A stretch of DNA of 64,000 bases from Drosophila pseudoobscura (GCF_009870125.1 NC_046683.1:17803001-17867000); one strand, 5' to 3'; shown: positions 13,283 to 25,687, counted from the stretch's first letter. Translations and numbers: made by a program. The notes: a model not told the origin generated them from the sequence alone.

Positions 13283-13450
13283 GTGTTGAAGAAGACCTTG
13301 GCAGACCTTGTACTGAATGCTTTGAATGATGAAACTATTGCCCCAAATACTAAAGAATATTTAATTGAAATGGATCTTGATTGTGTTGGTCTAGACTTTG
13401 ATGGATGTGGTGCCATACCAGACTCTAGAAATTCTGCCAGCTCTGCCAGG
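13283..13450 (+). repeat. Two-copy repeat with an open reading frame (copy 1)
   Basis: This block is open on the plus strand and encodes CVGLDFDGCGAIP and ETIAPNTKEYLIEMDLD. A diverged copy with stops is at about 52400-52530, where CVGLDFDGCGAMPG is retained. Preservation of a readable peptide in two places suggests it comes from a protein-coding gene or element, which I do not recognise. The ORF here runs to 13498 but has no clear start context or neighbouring exons. Confidence 0.45.
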
Positions 13451-13499
13451 TATCCCAGCTACTGTGGGATGGTTACTCAGGCCAAGAACTACTACTGAC

Positions 13500-16338
13500 T
13501 CATGCCTGAACGGTAATTAAAATCTTCTTCATTGAATACAGTAGTACTTATCATTTAAGTACCACTACAATTCAAGCGAAGAGAGGAAGACCAGCAATAT
13601 ATTCCTTTTGGAAAAATCATGCAGTGATAGAGGTATAAAGTGCTCTAGTATGGTTTCTTTGGTGTCGAATCGGTGGCAACCCAGCTTAAGAGATACAGGC
13701 CCCTTTGGGAAATCCTGGGTAAGCCCTTGGTCGAGGTACTTCTGCTATTAAATTAGTTTGCTTTTCAAGAAAATCATCCCAGACCATCCCACTGCCTGCT
13801 TGCCACACCATTCGTTTTAGGCGCTAATTTTTATAGCGTTCTCCGACTTTCCGGCTATCATTCGACATAGTTTCCCCACCAACCTCGTTTATCTTAGAGC
13901 CATTAAAAACATAACGTTTCTCCAATCATTTACAGTTCAAGTTTCGTTGAGTTTGCACCATTGGCCCCTATTCTGGAGCATTTTTAGTCTCAAAAGGGGG
14001 AGTTTTGCTGGTCGACGATCGCTAGACCTCCCTCCTAAAGACGCCACCCCAAAGTTTTGCTGTCAACATCCACCTGTCTACCGGCTGAATAAACTCCCTT
14101 GTAATATCAAGCGATAAAGAACACGATCCTACTTTGATGTTCCTTTGGGATGGTCCTTTTCATAGTTCCCGAGGCGGGTGCTCGCCTTTAAGCGCGTTTT
14201 TCGAAATTCTTATAAAATTGTTTTAAGAAGACTTAATTTTTCCAAGTTTTGTGCCAAAAGTGCCAAAAATCATGCTACTTGACTGCTTTTGTTTCAACTT
14301 CTGTCCATAACAGTTAAGGAACGTTTTCCGACTGACTTTTTAGATTTGGAAAGCGCACAATCGGCTTGAATTGAGTTACCATCAGTGGCCACATCCTTCG
14401 AAATCCGCTACCGTATGCATATTACTTTTGGTGTGCTCCCCACCTGCACAATATTGGTGTTTTGTATTCATTTGATCGATTCCCGGATCAAAAGGATCAA
14501 TGCCATGAATGCCATTAGACGTAAGACATCTGCAGCTGTTTTCATTGTGTTCTAGAACTCTTGGGAGTAATTCCTTTCCAATTTGTCGAAAAAAAGTTGT
14601 AAAAGCTTTTACCTATGTATATATTTTAGGAACCCCTTTGGACAGAATATTGAATTTCAGAAAGAGCGGTCTACAGTGGAATTTAATATGACGTGCACTT
14701 GAAGAAGAATCGAATGATCTACAACATGCATTAAATATTGTGGCTGGAATCATTTAGGTCTGACTCATTTTAAACAAAATATAAAGACCACTCTGATGGG
14801 GCTGCACTTAATTGCACTTAAATTCCTTAATCTTATACTTTCTAAACACTTGAACAGCTAACATAAGCTGATAAGCTAACTGTGGGCTCTGTTGCATTTT
14901 TTGTTGTGTGCGATCAATGCTTTTCTGACATATGTATGGCGGCTACTTTAAGGTCTTTTACAAAATGGCTTTTGGCCACGAAAAGTGGTTTTTGGGCCCA
15001 TCGTGCACTGTATGAAAGCTGACATACTGACTTTTAACACATGCGTACATACATAAGTGTGTGTGAATGCGTGTGTATGTACATACATATAAGGAAACCG
15101 ATATTCAATATGTCATTGAACACTATCATACGGACATCAATCGAATACATCCATATGTACGGGTACTTGCGTAGCTCGGTTAGTGACTACTGCCAATAGA
15201 TTGATAAAATGTCAGGCAATTGTTTTTTTTTTTTTTGCTTCCTTATCAATTAATGACTCCACGCACAGATGGAAAGGGAAGGCGTACCCACACACACACA
15301 CACGTCCATTACACACACACACGGAGGTACCTATTTGGGCAGAAACTTGAGCCGAAAAGCTCGACTGTCGGATACCGATACCCGTCAAAAGTACTGCCCA
15401 AGAATGGAAGATGTATAAGTAAAGACCCGCAACTCCTCCCAGACTGCCATAGATAATAATAATACTAATGTATGTGCATATCTTCAGAATGTATGTATTT
15501 TCAGAAGTACAATGTATAGTAGCGATCGCATCTGAAAGTGTAGATCGGCAGAGCTCAGGTATAGCCCAGTACGCTTCGATTCGGGCAGAGCATGAGCAAT
15601 GCTAAGGACGATGCCCAGAATGGTGCGGGAATCCCCCTAGCCGAATCGCGCTGCTGCTGTATCTATCTAAGAATCTTGAGAATCCCCTTTCCCAAACACC
15701 CTTTCTTTCTGTACCCTACACATGCACGCGAGTCGCAGTTAAAAGAAGAAAAAAAGCACACATGAATCAGGGTAGGGAAAACGGGCAGAATTAAGCACGA
15801 AGCAGTGTGGAGGCGAAATAAAACATATAATAAAACCGACAACGTGAAGTGACTGACTTGAGGTGACTAGACTTACTAGAGAAGATATCTTTATAAAACC
15901 GTCAATACGAAGCGACGCTGGCGCTGGCGCTGTCGCTGTCGCTGGCGTTGGCGCAGTCGCTAGCCGGTTGCCAGTCGACGCTGCCACTGCCACTGCTGTG
16001 TCCGCCGGCGCTGGCGTCGACGTCGCAGTTTATTATTAAGACGGGCGCGCGCTGGTCGCTCTTAATTAGTTGTGCGATATAATTCCAGCCAAGCGGTTTG
16101 CTGGAGGAACCACCGGGAAGCGTACAATCGAATCGAAATAGCCGGAATTCGAAGTCCGCACGTTGCGCATACGCCGTGTATGCCAAGCCAATCGAGTGTC
16201 AGCACAAATCCGAGAGCAAGCTTCAAATAAATGCAAACAAAATTCAAACAAATTCGAGATCGCCTCCCGCCTACGATTTTTTTTCCCGTTTCGTTTGTTT
16301 TTTGAATTTGGCTTCAAGATCTGCTGTTAGCTTTAATA
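13500..16338. other. Intergenic DNA and 5' region of NCKX-C
   Basis: No gene seen. It contains a T11 run near 15230, CA repeats near 15290-15320 and a CGCTGG/CGCTGT tandem run at 15910-15955. The last 400 bases are likely promoter or 5' UTR of NCKX-C. I could not place a TATA box or initiator with confidence. Confidence 0.4.
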
Positions 16339-19300
16339 ATGGTGAAAAACTTCGGCCTTTTGCTGGGCCTGTTCGTCTTACTATTTGGCAGCCACGCAAC
16401 GAGTACCCACGCAACAGGTGAGTCGACAAACTGTAAACAGCTCAATTCAGGGACATTCAGGGCATCCATCCAGGATGCCGACCTCCAAGCGTTTCCACGC
16501 GCTGTCCTATAGGAAAATATAGTTTTTTGCTAGTTTCTACTGGTTTCAAATGTTTGTTTCCTTATTAGCTTTTGTGTCGACATGTGTCCAGGGTTGACAT
16601 AGTTTTCCGGCCCATTATCTAAATGTTTTGTCACTACAGATTGCAGATTACAGATTACAGACATCGGACAGATCAATGGATCGATCGAATCGATCAATCA
16701 AATGTCTCTTATCCACTGCTCTAGGGTGGGGGCGGGGACTAGCATAGGGACGTACTGCTGGAGGCTTTTCAACAATTGCAACTTTAATGGACTCATCGTA
16801 GTCGAGGACTCCAGTGCCAGTGGCCGGCATGTGGCGTGGCCCTTATCTAAGGCGTGCTCCCAGCAGCGATGATTTATGCGAATTTATTGGGCCATCGCAA
16901 CTTTCGATTTATGATGGCTTTACGATACACTCAGAATGGGATTTAGATTCGGAAATATACATTCATCTATTTATATGGCTGATGCCATTAACAAATCATG
17001 GCAATCCACTATCTTAATACATATGTACTCTCGCCTGCCGCCTGCCACCTGCCGCCTGCCACCTGCCGCCTGCCACCTGCCACCTACTGGCTGCTGATAT
17101 TTGAATCGCACTTGGCTCATTATCTCCGAAAGCCGACATTCCTCCATGTCCCTTGATTGCGGCCCGTGGATTTGGATCGACTCGAGGTAGCACAATCATT
17201 TATTTCAATTATCAGTTGGACAGATCCATGCCGTGATCTGCAGATTCGAACACAAGTACAGACTTCTTCTAGATACGGCTCGTTTTGATAACACATGTCC
17301 ATGCCTCCCCGTTATAAGCCACCTCTTCGATATATGATTGATTTTTGCGGCTCGGACACGTCTTATCACGTCTGATACCAATTAAAGACATTAAAATACT
17401 TAAAGCACTATAAGCTTAAATTTAACTACCACAGAAATGTCTAGTCATGATGAATGCATTTTCACTAGCCGATCATCGCACGCTCTCCCCTATTTTTTGT
17501 CAAACACAAAGCGATTCAGAGATTCACGGGGCATGTTTGGGCATGTTTGACCGTCGCTCGGCAGTCGGTGAACGAAAGCGGCGGCATGGGATTCCCGGAT
17601 TCCTTGGAAACGCAAATCCCAGACCCTCAACCATGCCTAGAGGCAGACCCGCACTCTACCCCAAGCCCAGATCTATAAATACGCTGCCCATATACGATTA
17701 ATATGCTCATTTGGCGTTCGGTATTTCCGAAATGGGATTTTCGCTGGAATAATGAAAAGGAATTTGTTCGATTCGCGCTGACGGATCCATTAACATTTTG
17801 GGCTATGGCTCTTCCCAATCATCCGGCACGGGGGATCTTTTCGCCTATCGTCTATCATCAAAACTGCTGCAGTCCAAAGTGCCAAGCGATCCCCCGCTCG
17901 GCGGTGGTTGCATTCATTCTCCCACTGCCCCCACGACGCTTCGCCTCCACATTCCACAGACCCGACTTGCCACCAATGCTACCAATGCTACCTCTGCCAA
18001 TGGTGTTGGTCTTGGGGGCGCCTGCCACTTCGAGTTTGAGCATTATTATCCATGTATTTATTTTTGTTTCGCTTTGTATTGTCTTGTTTGGGCTTGTTTG
18101 GTCGGTGCAAGCAAGCAAATCCAACTCGACGGCACCATGCAACACGGTTTCCACAAGCTCAAGACCCAACCCAAGCGTTCCAACAGTTCCTCTGTTAAGT
18201 GTTGTCCAATATTCTTTCATTATTTTCGGGGTTCGATCTGCTTATAGTCTTATAATCCATGTACTTACTTCATTATAAAACATTATTCCTCTCGTCATTC
18301 TGTTTTCATGTCCTCGCTTCCCATGTGCATAACAGAAGTCATCTCTTGGTAAGTCGGAACGCATCGATATTTCATTAAATACATAACATTACTTACATAA
18401 CATTCCTTTAATCGATTATCATCTGTTTTTTCAAAACTAGTTAGTTAGTTAGTTTTCAAAACTAATCTCCGTTCCCCGAAATATTCGTAATTATTCATGA
18501 TGCATATATGGATGTATTTCGGTCTCAGGTGCTTATATAGTATAGCTGTCTGTATTTTAATTTTTTTTAAAACGAACTTAAACGATTTATTGATTTTTGT
18601 TAATTTACTTTTTGTCGAAAGTGAACTGAATTGTAGTTCGTAAGATAGTTTATTACATTGTACATATATAGGGAAAACAATGGAGCTCATTCGTAATCAC
18701 ATATGTATATATGTGAGAGTGTTTAATTTATTAGCCATCGTTTCATTTACTAGCCTACATTGTTGCCATTTCCAATGAGTTGAGCTAGCCAATAACAAAA
18801 TTTACTCATTTTGTCGTCAGTTCATTAAATAATTAATTAACAGTTTACATTCCCATATGCACATTCCTTAGCCCAACATTATGTTGGCCAGTGCAAGTAC
18901 GGCCTGGCCATAACCAGAACCAATGCCCAGCCGAGAGTCGAGAGCCGACGACAGTCGTGAACCAGTGAATAGTATTTAGTGAACAATTATCCAGATACTT
19001 TGGAGCCAGTTGGATGCCAATTGCGAGGCTTTCAACGAGCTTCGCAAACTCTTGGACCTGCCCTCGCCTCGCAAATGAAACGAAGAAAAAACGAAGCAAT
19101 TATTGATTACAAAGTGAGCGGGGCATGGAGCGAGGCCAGGGGCAGGAGCATTGGAAAATTCGTCGAGGGGCGGACCGAAGGGCGGTGGGTGGTGGTGATG
19201 GCGTTTACCTAATTGCTGCCCAAAGCCAGCCAAAAAGTAATCGAATTTCCACTATTTCCGCAACTGGAATGGGGAAGGGAAGGCCCTCAAGAATGGCTCT

Positions 19301-22300
19301 ACTCCGACCTGTGCTGGGGCTGGGGCTGAGGTTGGGGCTGGAGTGTTCCCAGCTTGTGTGTTTGGGTTTTTCAATGCATCTCATAATCACTCTGCCGGAC
19401 AGCTGGCAACAAGTTCAATAAACTTGTTTGTCGGCAAGTCAAGCTCAATTCGGTTCGGTTCGGTCGCTGTTTTTGAGCTTCGCCTGGCTTAGAATGGAGC
19501 GACACGTCTCAGTTCGGTTCGGGCCTGAGCTTCAGTTGGGGCTGCATACCTGTGGAGCCAAATGCATTTCGTTTGCACAGCCAGCGCGACTCCAAGTAAG
19601 ATCTGGCAGCGGAGCTAACCAGTCCCATGGGATGGTTGCTTCTTCTTTTGTGGCCGTGTGTGTGCGAGTGTGTGCGAGTGAGCGCGAGTGTGAAGCATAT
19701 GCTCACACACATTTATGTACTACGCGCCCATATATGCCTATATGCCTATATGCATGTACATTTGAACGATGACATGGACGAACCCATCGATATCGATCGC
19801 TGCAGCCCAATGTTTACTCGCCTCGATTGTCTTTTGCTTGCCGCGTTTCAATTTCCAGATGGCAGTGTTCTTCTTTATTTTTTCTGTGCTCAGTGCATCT
19901 AATTATTCAATTATGACTGATTGTGCAGCCCTTGTTGTAGATCGCTGTTGTTGCTGTTGCTGTTGTCGCTGGTGGCTCTGGTGGTGCAGGTGCAGGTGCA
20001 GTGCTGATGCATTCTGGCACGCAATTCTCCACAGATAAACACAAACAAAGCATAAACGGGGGGAATCCGCCGAGCGTATCCGCACGTGATGAAGAAATTT
20101 CGAATCTCTGCAATCAGGTCAAGAGGTTAGTGACGTCACAATCTGGTTGCCTACCGCCCAGGCCCAGGCCCCACAGCCGCCGGGGACTTGGTTAACAATA
20201 TGGAAACGAAAAGAAACGAATCGTAAAAGCCAATAGTAATTAATGGGCTGCTTTATGGGAGGGTGTAAACGGGAGAGTGCTGATAACCGTTAACTGTCCC
20301 CCACACACACAGAGAGAAACCTCAGACAAGGTCCCAGAAACAGACCCCCTCCAGCCCCCGCCCAGCAGTGCACCAGCGTCGCTTAATTTCTTGGTAAATC
20401 TGACTAGATAAAATAATCACCGTGTCCCCGTGCCAATGAAAGAGATTATAAAGAGACACGGCCAGCACGGTACCGAACCTTAGAATACCCTTTCAGAGCG
20501 GTTTTCAATGGTTTCCTATGCCAATGTATTGCTGGACTATCATCGGATCAAAAACTATGGGATCAAGCTATGGCTATGGCCAATGGCTCTATCGATTCCA
20601 ATGTCAGTGCTAATCAAGAGTATGTGTACATATGTATGTGTGCATGCATGTATGTGGGCGGAGATTGTGGGCTTCGTGCTTTGCCTAAATCGTACGACTC
20701 TCTTCAAGGGTATAGCCGTACTTACACGAAGCAAAATCAAAACAAACATGTGAAAAACGACCGAGACGCCTCCATGACTGTCCCATTTATTTTGGACCGT
20801 CGATTCAACGGCCGCTTCCCGCCAAGCGACGCCAAAATGCACAATACGTATGGCAATAACAATGCTGTAAAACTCCAATCGAAATGCCAATCACAACCAA
20901 TATTGCCCCTGGCGACGACTGGTGGGGGCAGCGATGCGGACGGGGGCGGGGGCGGGGGCGGGGGCGTGGGCGGGCGTGGTGGTATCTTAGCTGGAAGACG
21001 CTATTATAAAGGGTTATCTGACCAAGAATTCGAGTATGAATGGAATATTTCTGTTTTTCTTGGGGTTTTTGGTTATACTATTTCGTGGGAATAAGGAATT
21101 ATGTATAATGAAACCATAATAGTACAGAGCATTATACTTTGGAAATGCGTGACGAATGAAAGCAATAGTACAAGATGACTGCCAGTATTTATGTACAAAT
21201 GTAGCTCCATTGAGTGCCATATCATCCAAGAAGAAGGAGACTAAGAGTGTAGGGATACATGCACTAGAGATCTGCATGGCTCCATTCAAAACATAAGTCC
21301 AAGAGAACGCATTCGAATTGAATTTATTTGAGTTAATGCTGCCTAAATTTCACAGTCCATATAAGCAAAGACTATACTACAAGGACCAGATAATTGTATA
21401 GAGTTTTTTGGTCCAAGCTAGTCACACACCTAAGCTAGTTTCACACCAAAAATAAATAAGCTACAAGGCTTAGATTTATTTATTTACACCTCAAAGTTTT
21501 ATTGGTTCTATTTAAATTGGCAATAAATTAAGAAAATCGTAAACTTCGAAATCCTATCCAACCCTCCCTTTCGCTTCAATAAAATAGATATTTATTACTT
21601 TTTGAAATTATATGTAATTTAAGCAGGATACAATTTAAAAAAAAATTCCACTGAGCACGAGACAAAAATTGCTACTTTGTGACTGCGCACTTTCAAAGCA
21701 ATTGATGGCCTTTCATAGGAATTTTAGAGGTGTCGATACAATGGCTGAACCTGAAGATATATCGAACGAAAGTTGAAGTTTGCTAAAATGTTATGTTTCT
21801 TAATTTTGTATATGGTATGGTCTTATTGTAAGACTTTAAGTCTTAAGTGGTATTATTTCCCAACAAAAACAGCTACTAATCATTAAAATTGTTCAAGTAA
21901 TGCCGCAAGTACGAGGGTACAAGTCATCAAAATTGTCCAAAGAATGCATTTTTGAAGGAATTTTTTTAGTAAATCAACCCCCTTTTAAATTACCATAAGC
22001 AATACATGATTTGACACTTTGGTATTGGATTAATGTGGCAAAATAAGAAAGATGGGGTTGGTTGATTTACTGCAAAATTTACTATCATACTACCATACCA
22101 TCACATCCGTTATCATAGCATTTAGCTCTACAGCACCTTCTTAAAAGATGTCCCCTTTGCTTGTCTAATTTGTTTAAAATTTCTCCTGCCAAACCTTCGG
22201 CAGTGTTTTGTTTTCTTTCAATGAAATCAACAAACCTCTCTTTAAAAGAGCAAGTTCCATCCTCGACCATTTTAACTTACCTTTTAATGTGTCATCTGTT

Positions 22301-25300
22301 CTACATGGCAAAACACAAAAACAGCTACAGAAATCTCTCTCCCACGCACTCTTCCTCGTGCAGTGTGCGCGCTCTGGCGGAGCGAGATAAAACGGCTGGT
22401 GTTGGTGGGATAATATAAAGAGACAGATTTGAATACAAAATTGTAAGAAAAATGGAAATGGATAAAGTCTTATACATACAAGTCCCTCAAACGGTTCGAC
22501 CGGCCGATTCCTTGCCCGGTACCATTCGCGGTGACTTCTGCATCCGATGCTGTCGAGTCTGCAGAAAAGGAGATCACCTTTTGGCTCAACGAGAAGGAGC
22601 TGGTCACCTGGGCTCTAGCTGCCAAGGACTGGATCTACGAATAAAATGGCAGTCATGTGTAGAATCAGATCTTAATCTGCATTTGTCTCTCCCTTAAGTT
22701 ACACAGTACATAGATTCTTCAAAAGAAATCAAGTTCCATTATTCTTACATAAAATTAATTAGTCCCTTTTGCGAACAGCGATACCGAACGTCACATAAAC
22801 ATAAATATGTACTGACTGAGTGAACTTGAATTGAAAGTGTCAATTAATTTTGAGTGGAGTTTGCGAAATACGTACCTCTTTTGAAGGGTGCCCCCTAGCT
22901 CCTTAAGAAAGAGCTCTTATTTGGTCACATTATATTGATAGTCGGTTTAAGTTCGGGTTTTTCTGACGACTTGGATTGCGCTTTTGTCAGTCAGACGTTG
23001 GATAGTTGGTTTTTTTTCTATTATTTTCTTGCTTAATCTTATCGTGTTGAGTATTTTCCATTAGCTTGGAAGAATCAGGGCCGATGTGCATATCAGAGTG
23101 GCTGACTAAACGATTAATTCTGTTTTTGGGCTGTTCTTTTTTTTGCAGCCGGCAATGAGAGCAACTTTCTGGAGGCATCCCTGAGATACTTTGATGAGCA
23201 GCTGCTCTACGACATACTGCCACGTGCCTCGTGCCCGGGCGACGATGAGACCTCACCGATGGATGAGTTTTCTGACCTCTTTACAGGTAAGTTTTCGATG
23301 TGGACAGTCGCACTGTCGGACTGTCGGCACAATTCAAAGTCTGTAGATAACCACGATCAAGTATTATCCGAAGCTATAATTTCCCTCGGGCATTATCGGT
23401 CTCTCGGGGCACCCAATCCAAATCATAGAGCGGAATGTGCATTAAAACTACTTTGGATAGACTTGAACTTGTCAGTGTGGGGCGTCCGGTGTCCAGACTC
23501 TTCGGCCTTTCTTGCTTCACACTCCATATTATCAGCAGGCTCCCCCGATAACGGACGATTCAATGGGAATCAAATCAGGCAAGCCATGAACTTCTGTTTA
23601 TACTCGTACCCTCTACGTGAGTGTATACTATACGTAGTAGTTGCACTCAAAGCGTACCAGACGGGCACATAAGACTCTGTCTATTCGTGCGGAACACTCT
23701 GGGTAGGCGCTCTTATCGCGCACAAGCTTGAACTGTTCCAAGCACTACAGAATACTTACAACTTAGATTCAGATAGCTCTTCTGGTGAATGTAAGGTGTC
23801 TAGATTTTAGTAAGAACAGCGATTAGATTTCTAATGTTTCTGCCTGTAAATATCTACTAATACCTATTCGGAGGTATGTCTTTTGGAAATGACACTGATA
23901 GATGCCGTTCTTCCGGTATGGTATATGTAGTTCTGTTTGTGGGAAACCGGTTCTCCACGAATGGCTCGAAAGCAACGAAAGTGTTGCCTACTTGTGGGGC
24001 ATTCCCTCGCATACATGAATGCATGTACGTTTATAACTTTCTTCGGTCTTGCAGTGGAACAGCTTCGACAGGGCTGGGTGGTGCTTCATGTCTTTGCTGC
24101 GGTATACTTCTTTATACTGCTGGCCATAATATGCAACGACTACTTCCTGCCCACGGTGGAGTGCATCTGCGAGGACCTGCACCTGTCCAAGGACGTGGCG
24201 GCGGCCACCTTTATGGCCACGGCCACATCGATGCCCGAGTTCTTCACCAACACTATCAGCACCCTGATCCTGGAGTCGGACATGGGTCTGGGTACGATCA
24301 TTGGCTCGCTCATGTTCAACACCCTGGGCGTGGCGGGCCTGGCGGCGCTGTCCATTGACAAGGTATGTACTCCTCTCAATGTTTTCACAGAAAACACTTG
24401 CACGTCTACACAATTCAAAATCGAAATTCAATCTTTTGATTGGCAGCCGGTTCAGCTGGACTGGTGGCCAATAGCGAGGGACTGCTTCATCTACATATTC
24501 AACACGATAATCCTGCTGGTACTGGCCTGGGGCGGCAGCATTAGCTTCGTCGAGTCCTGCATCATGATGGGCTTCCTAGTGCTCTACTATCTGATCACCT
24601 TCAACAACAACAAGTTCATGCCAGCCATTCGCGTATTCATCGAGGATCGCATGAACTGCTGCTTCTCCACGCGTTACGGTGAGTCCACTTAGTCCTATGT
24701 TCCTGAACCTGCCCCATTCTGATCCTGGATGCCTTGTAGATCTAACGGAACCTCCGGAGAACAGCGCCAAGGCACAGCTTCCGCTGAAGAAGGATCCCCT
24801 GACGGGCGATGGCCTATTCGTGGTAAACTTGCCAGAGAACACCTCGTCGATGTCCTCCACCGCCAATCTGACTCACTCCAAGCATTGTAAGCACTATCCC
24901 CCGCTCCATGCCAACTGTTTCTCATCATCCCTTTATCACTTTATCACTTTATCACAGGGAACGGCGATGACAGCGATGAAGACGATATGCCAAAAAGCAT
25001 CTACGCCTATCCTCACGACGCCTCGCGCTTCATGAAGAGCTGGTGGATCTTCGTTTTCCCGATTAAGTTCACCCTCTCATGGCTGATCCCGCATCCGATG
25101 AAGCACCGCCGCCTCTACCCACTGTCCTTCATCATGTGCATCCTCTGCATCGGGGGCAATGCCTACCTGATTGTCTGGATGCTGACGGCTTTCGGAGTGG
25201 CCATCCATGTGCCAACAATAGTAATGGGTCTCACTTTCCTGGCTGCCGGCTCCACCATGCCCGAGGCCGTCTCCAGTCTGATATCCCTGAGGAACGGTAA

Positions 25301-25687
25301 GCGGAACGAGCCTTGATTCCGGTCCCAGTTCGAATACTGATCTGACTTTATGCACTGTCGTTAACAGGTGAAAGCGGAATCGGAGTCTCGAACTCGCTGG
25401 GCGCCAACTCGCTGGCTATCCTGCTTTCTCTTGGCGTGCCCTGGTTCATCAAGAACTGCCTAAACTATGGAAGTGGGGAGCCGCAACAGGTCGGCACCCA
25501 GGGCATCGAGTACAATATCCTGATACTAATCATTTCAACGGTGGCCCTCTTCATAATACTCAGCTTCAGTGGCTACCGCTTGACCAAGCGGGTGGGCATC
25601 GCTCTCTTCACCGTCTACGGAGTGTTTATCGTTCTTCAGATTCTGATTGAGATGAATGTGTTCTTCCCCAGGGACTGCAGCAGCTAG
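16339..25687 (+). CDS. Divergent NCKX-C exchanger (SLC24 family) with signal peptide
   Basis: Seven coding exons: 16339-16417, 23149-23286, 24055-24362, 24447-24678, 24740-24886, 24958-25296, 25368-25687; phases agree and give 520 aa. Exon 1 encodes a signal peptide, MVKNFGLLLGLFVLLFGSHA, expected for NCKX proteins with a cleaved leader. Alpha-1 (about residues 110-160) reads DVAAATFMATATSMPEFF; the Glu is kept but the usual AGATF Gly is Ala. Alpha-2 has GSTMPEAVSS and then NSLGANSLAILLSLGVPW: the position that is Asp in TFDI of A and B is Ala431 (codon 25415-25417). That Asp is essential for transport in characterised NCKX2. The intron between the first hydrophobic exon and alpha-1 found in A and B is absent. 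Function as an active exchanger is therefore uncertain; membership of the family is not. Confidence 0.88.
17036..17090 (+). repeat. CCTGCC tandem repeat in NCKX-C intron 1
   Basis: Alternating CTGCCGC and CTGCCAC units, about 55 bases. A simple tandem repeat. Confidence 0.8.
20942..20976 (+). repeat. GGGGGC tandem run, potential G-quadruplex
   Basis: Four consecutive GGGGGC units followed by GTGGGCGGGC. Four G-tracts of at least three with one-base loops fit the quadruplex consensus. It lies on the sense strand of NCKX-C intron 1. Confidence 0.75.
21935..22060 (+). repeat. Dispersed repeat shared with 49158-49262 (copy 1)
   Basis: Both places read TCCAAAGAAT, GATGCATTTTT-like, TTTTTTAGTAAATCAACCCC and, further on, TTGGGATTGGATT or TTGGTATTGGATT. 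It lies next to the hAT-like remnant, so it may be the untranslated part of that element. Confidence 0.5.
22085..22270 (-). mobile_element. hAT-like (DUF4371/ZMYM1-type) transposase remnant
   Basis: The minus strand encodes SFKERFVDFIERKQNTAEGL followed by GEILNKL and CRAKCYDNGCDGMVV. The pattern F-x-F-I-E, TAE-x-L and C-R-x-x-x-Y-D-N is that of the DUF4371 region of hAT/ZMYM1-like transposases (usual form CRGQGYDNA). Only about 60 codons remain, with no catalytic core and no visible terminal inverted repeats. Called from memory of the motif; could be chance, though three motifs in order make that unlikely. Confidence 0.5.
22315..22432 (-). mobile_element. DINE-like fragment, minus strand
   Basis: Reverse complement carries AACACCAGCCGTT, a GCGCACACTGCACGAGGAAG block and a GTGGGAGAGAG run, in the order seen at 48490-48570. 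Truncated copy. Confidence 0.55.
22500..22644 (+). pseudogene. awd: 3' fragment of an awd (nucleoside diphosphate kinase) pseudogene
   Basis: Reads PADSLPGTIRGDFCI, then after a frame change SDAVESAEKEITFWLNEKEL and AAKDWIYE followed by TAA. This is the C-terminal end of Drosophila NDP kinase (abnormal wing discs). A deletion of roughly 26-29 nt has removed the segment that carries the active-site His (NIIHGSD in the functional enzyme) and shifts the frame. Nothing 5' of PADS is recognisable, so the copy is 5'-truncated. It lies in the sense orientation within NCKX-C intron 1. Origin by retrotransposition is likely but the absent 5' part prevents an intron-loss test. No function expected. Confidence 0.88.

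Larger units (their letters stand above)
16418..23148 (+). other. 6.7-kb first intron of NCKX-C
   Basis: Bounded by GTGAGT and a T-rich TTTTTTTTGCAG acceptor. Inside are a CCTGCC repeat (17036), a GGGGGC run (20942), a repeat shared with 49158-49262, a hAT-like remnant, a DINE fragment and an awd pseudogene. Long chance ORFs occur around 17.7-18.3 kb and 19.1-20.2 kb. I see no further exon. Confidence 0.6.

Noticed and set aside
17703-18278. Overlapping ORFs of 191, 149 and 120 codons on both strands
   Set aside because: They sit inside NCKX-C intron 1, overlap each other in different frames and have no domain; chance.
20570-21094. Plus-strand ORF with Gly run
   Set aside because: The Gly run is a by-product of the GGGGGC repeat; no other support.
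23937-24054. Upstream extension of the NCKX-C alpha-1 exon
   Set aside because: Open by chance; the TTGCAG acceptor ending at 24054 restores the phase with the previous exon.
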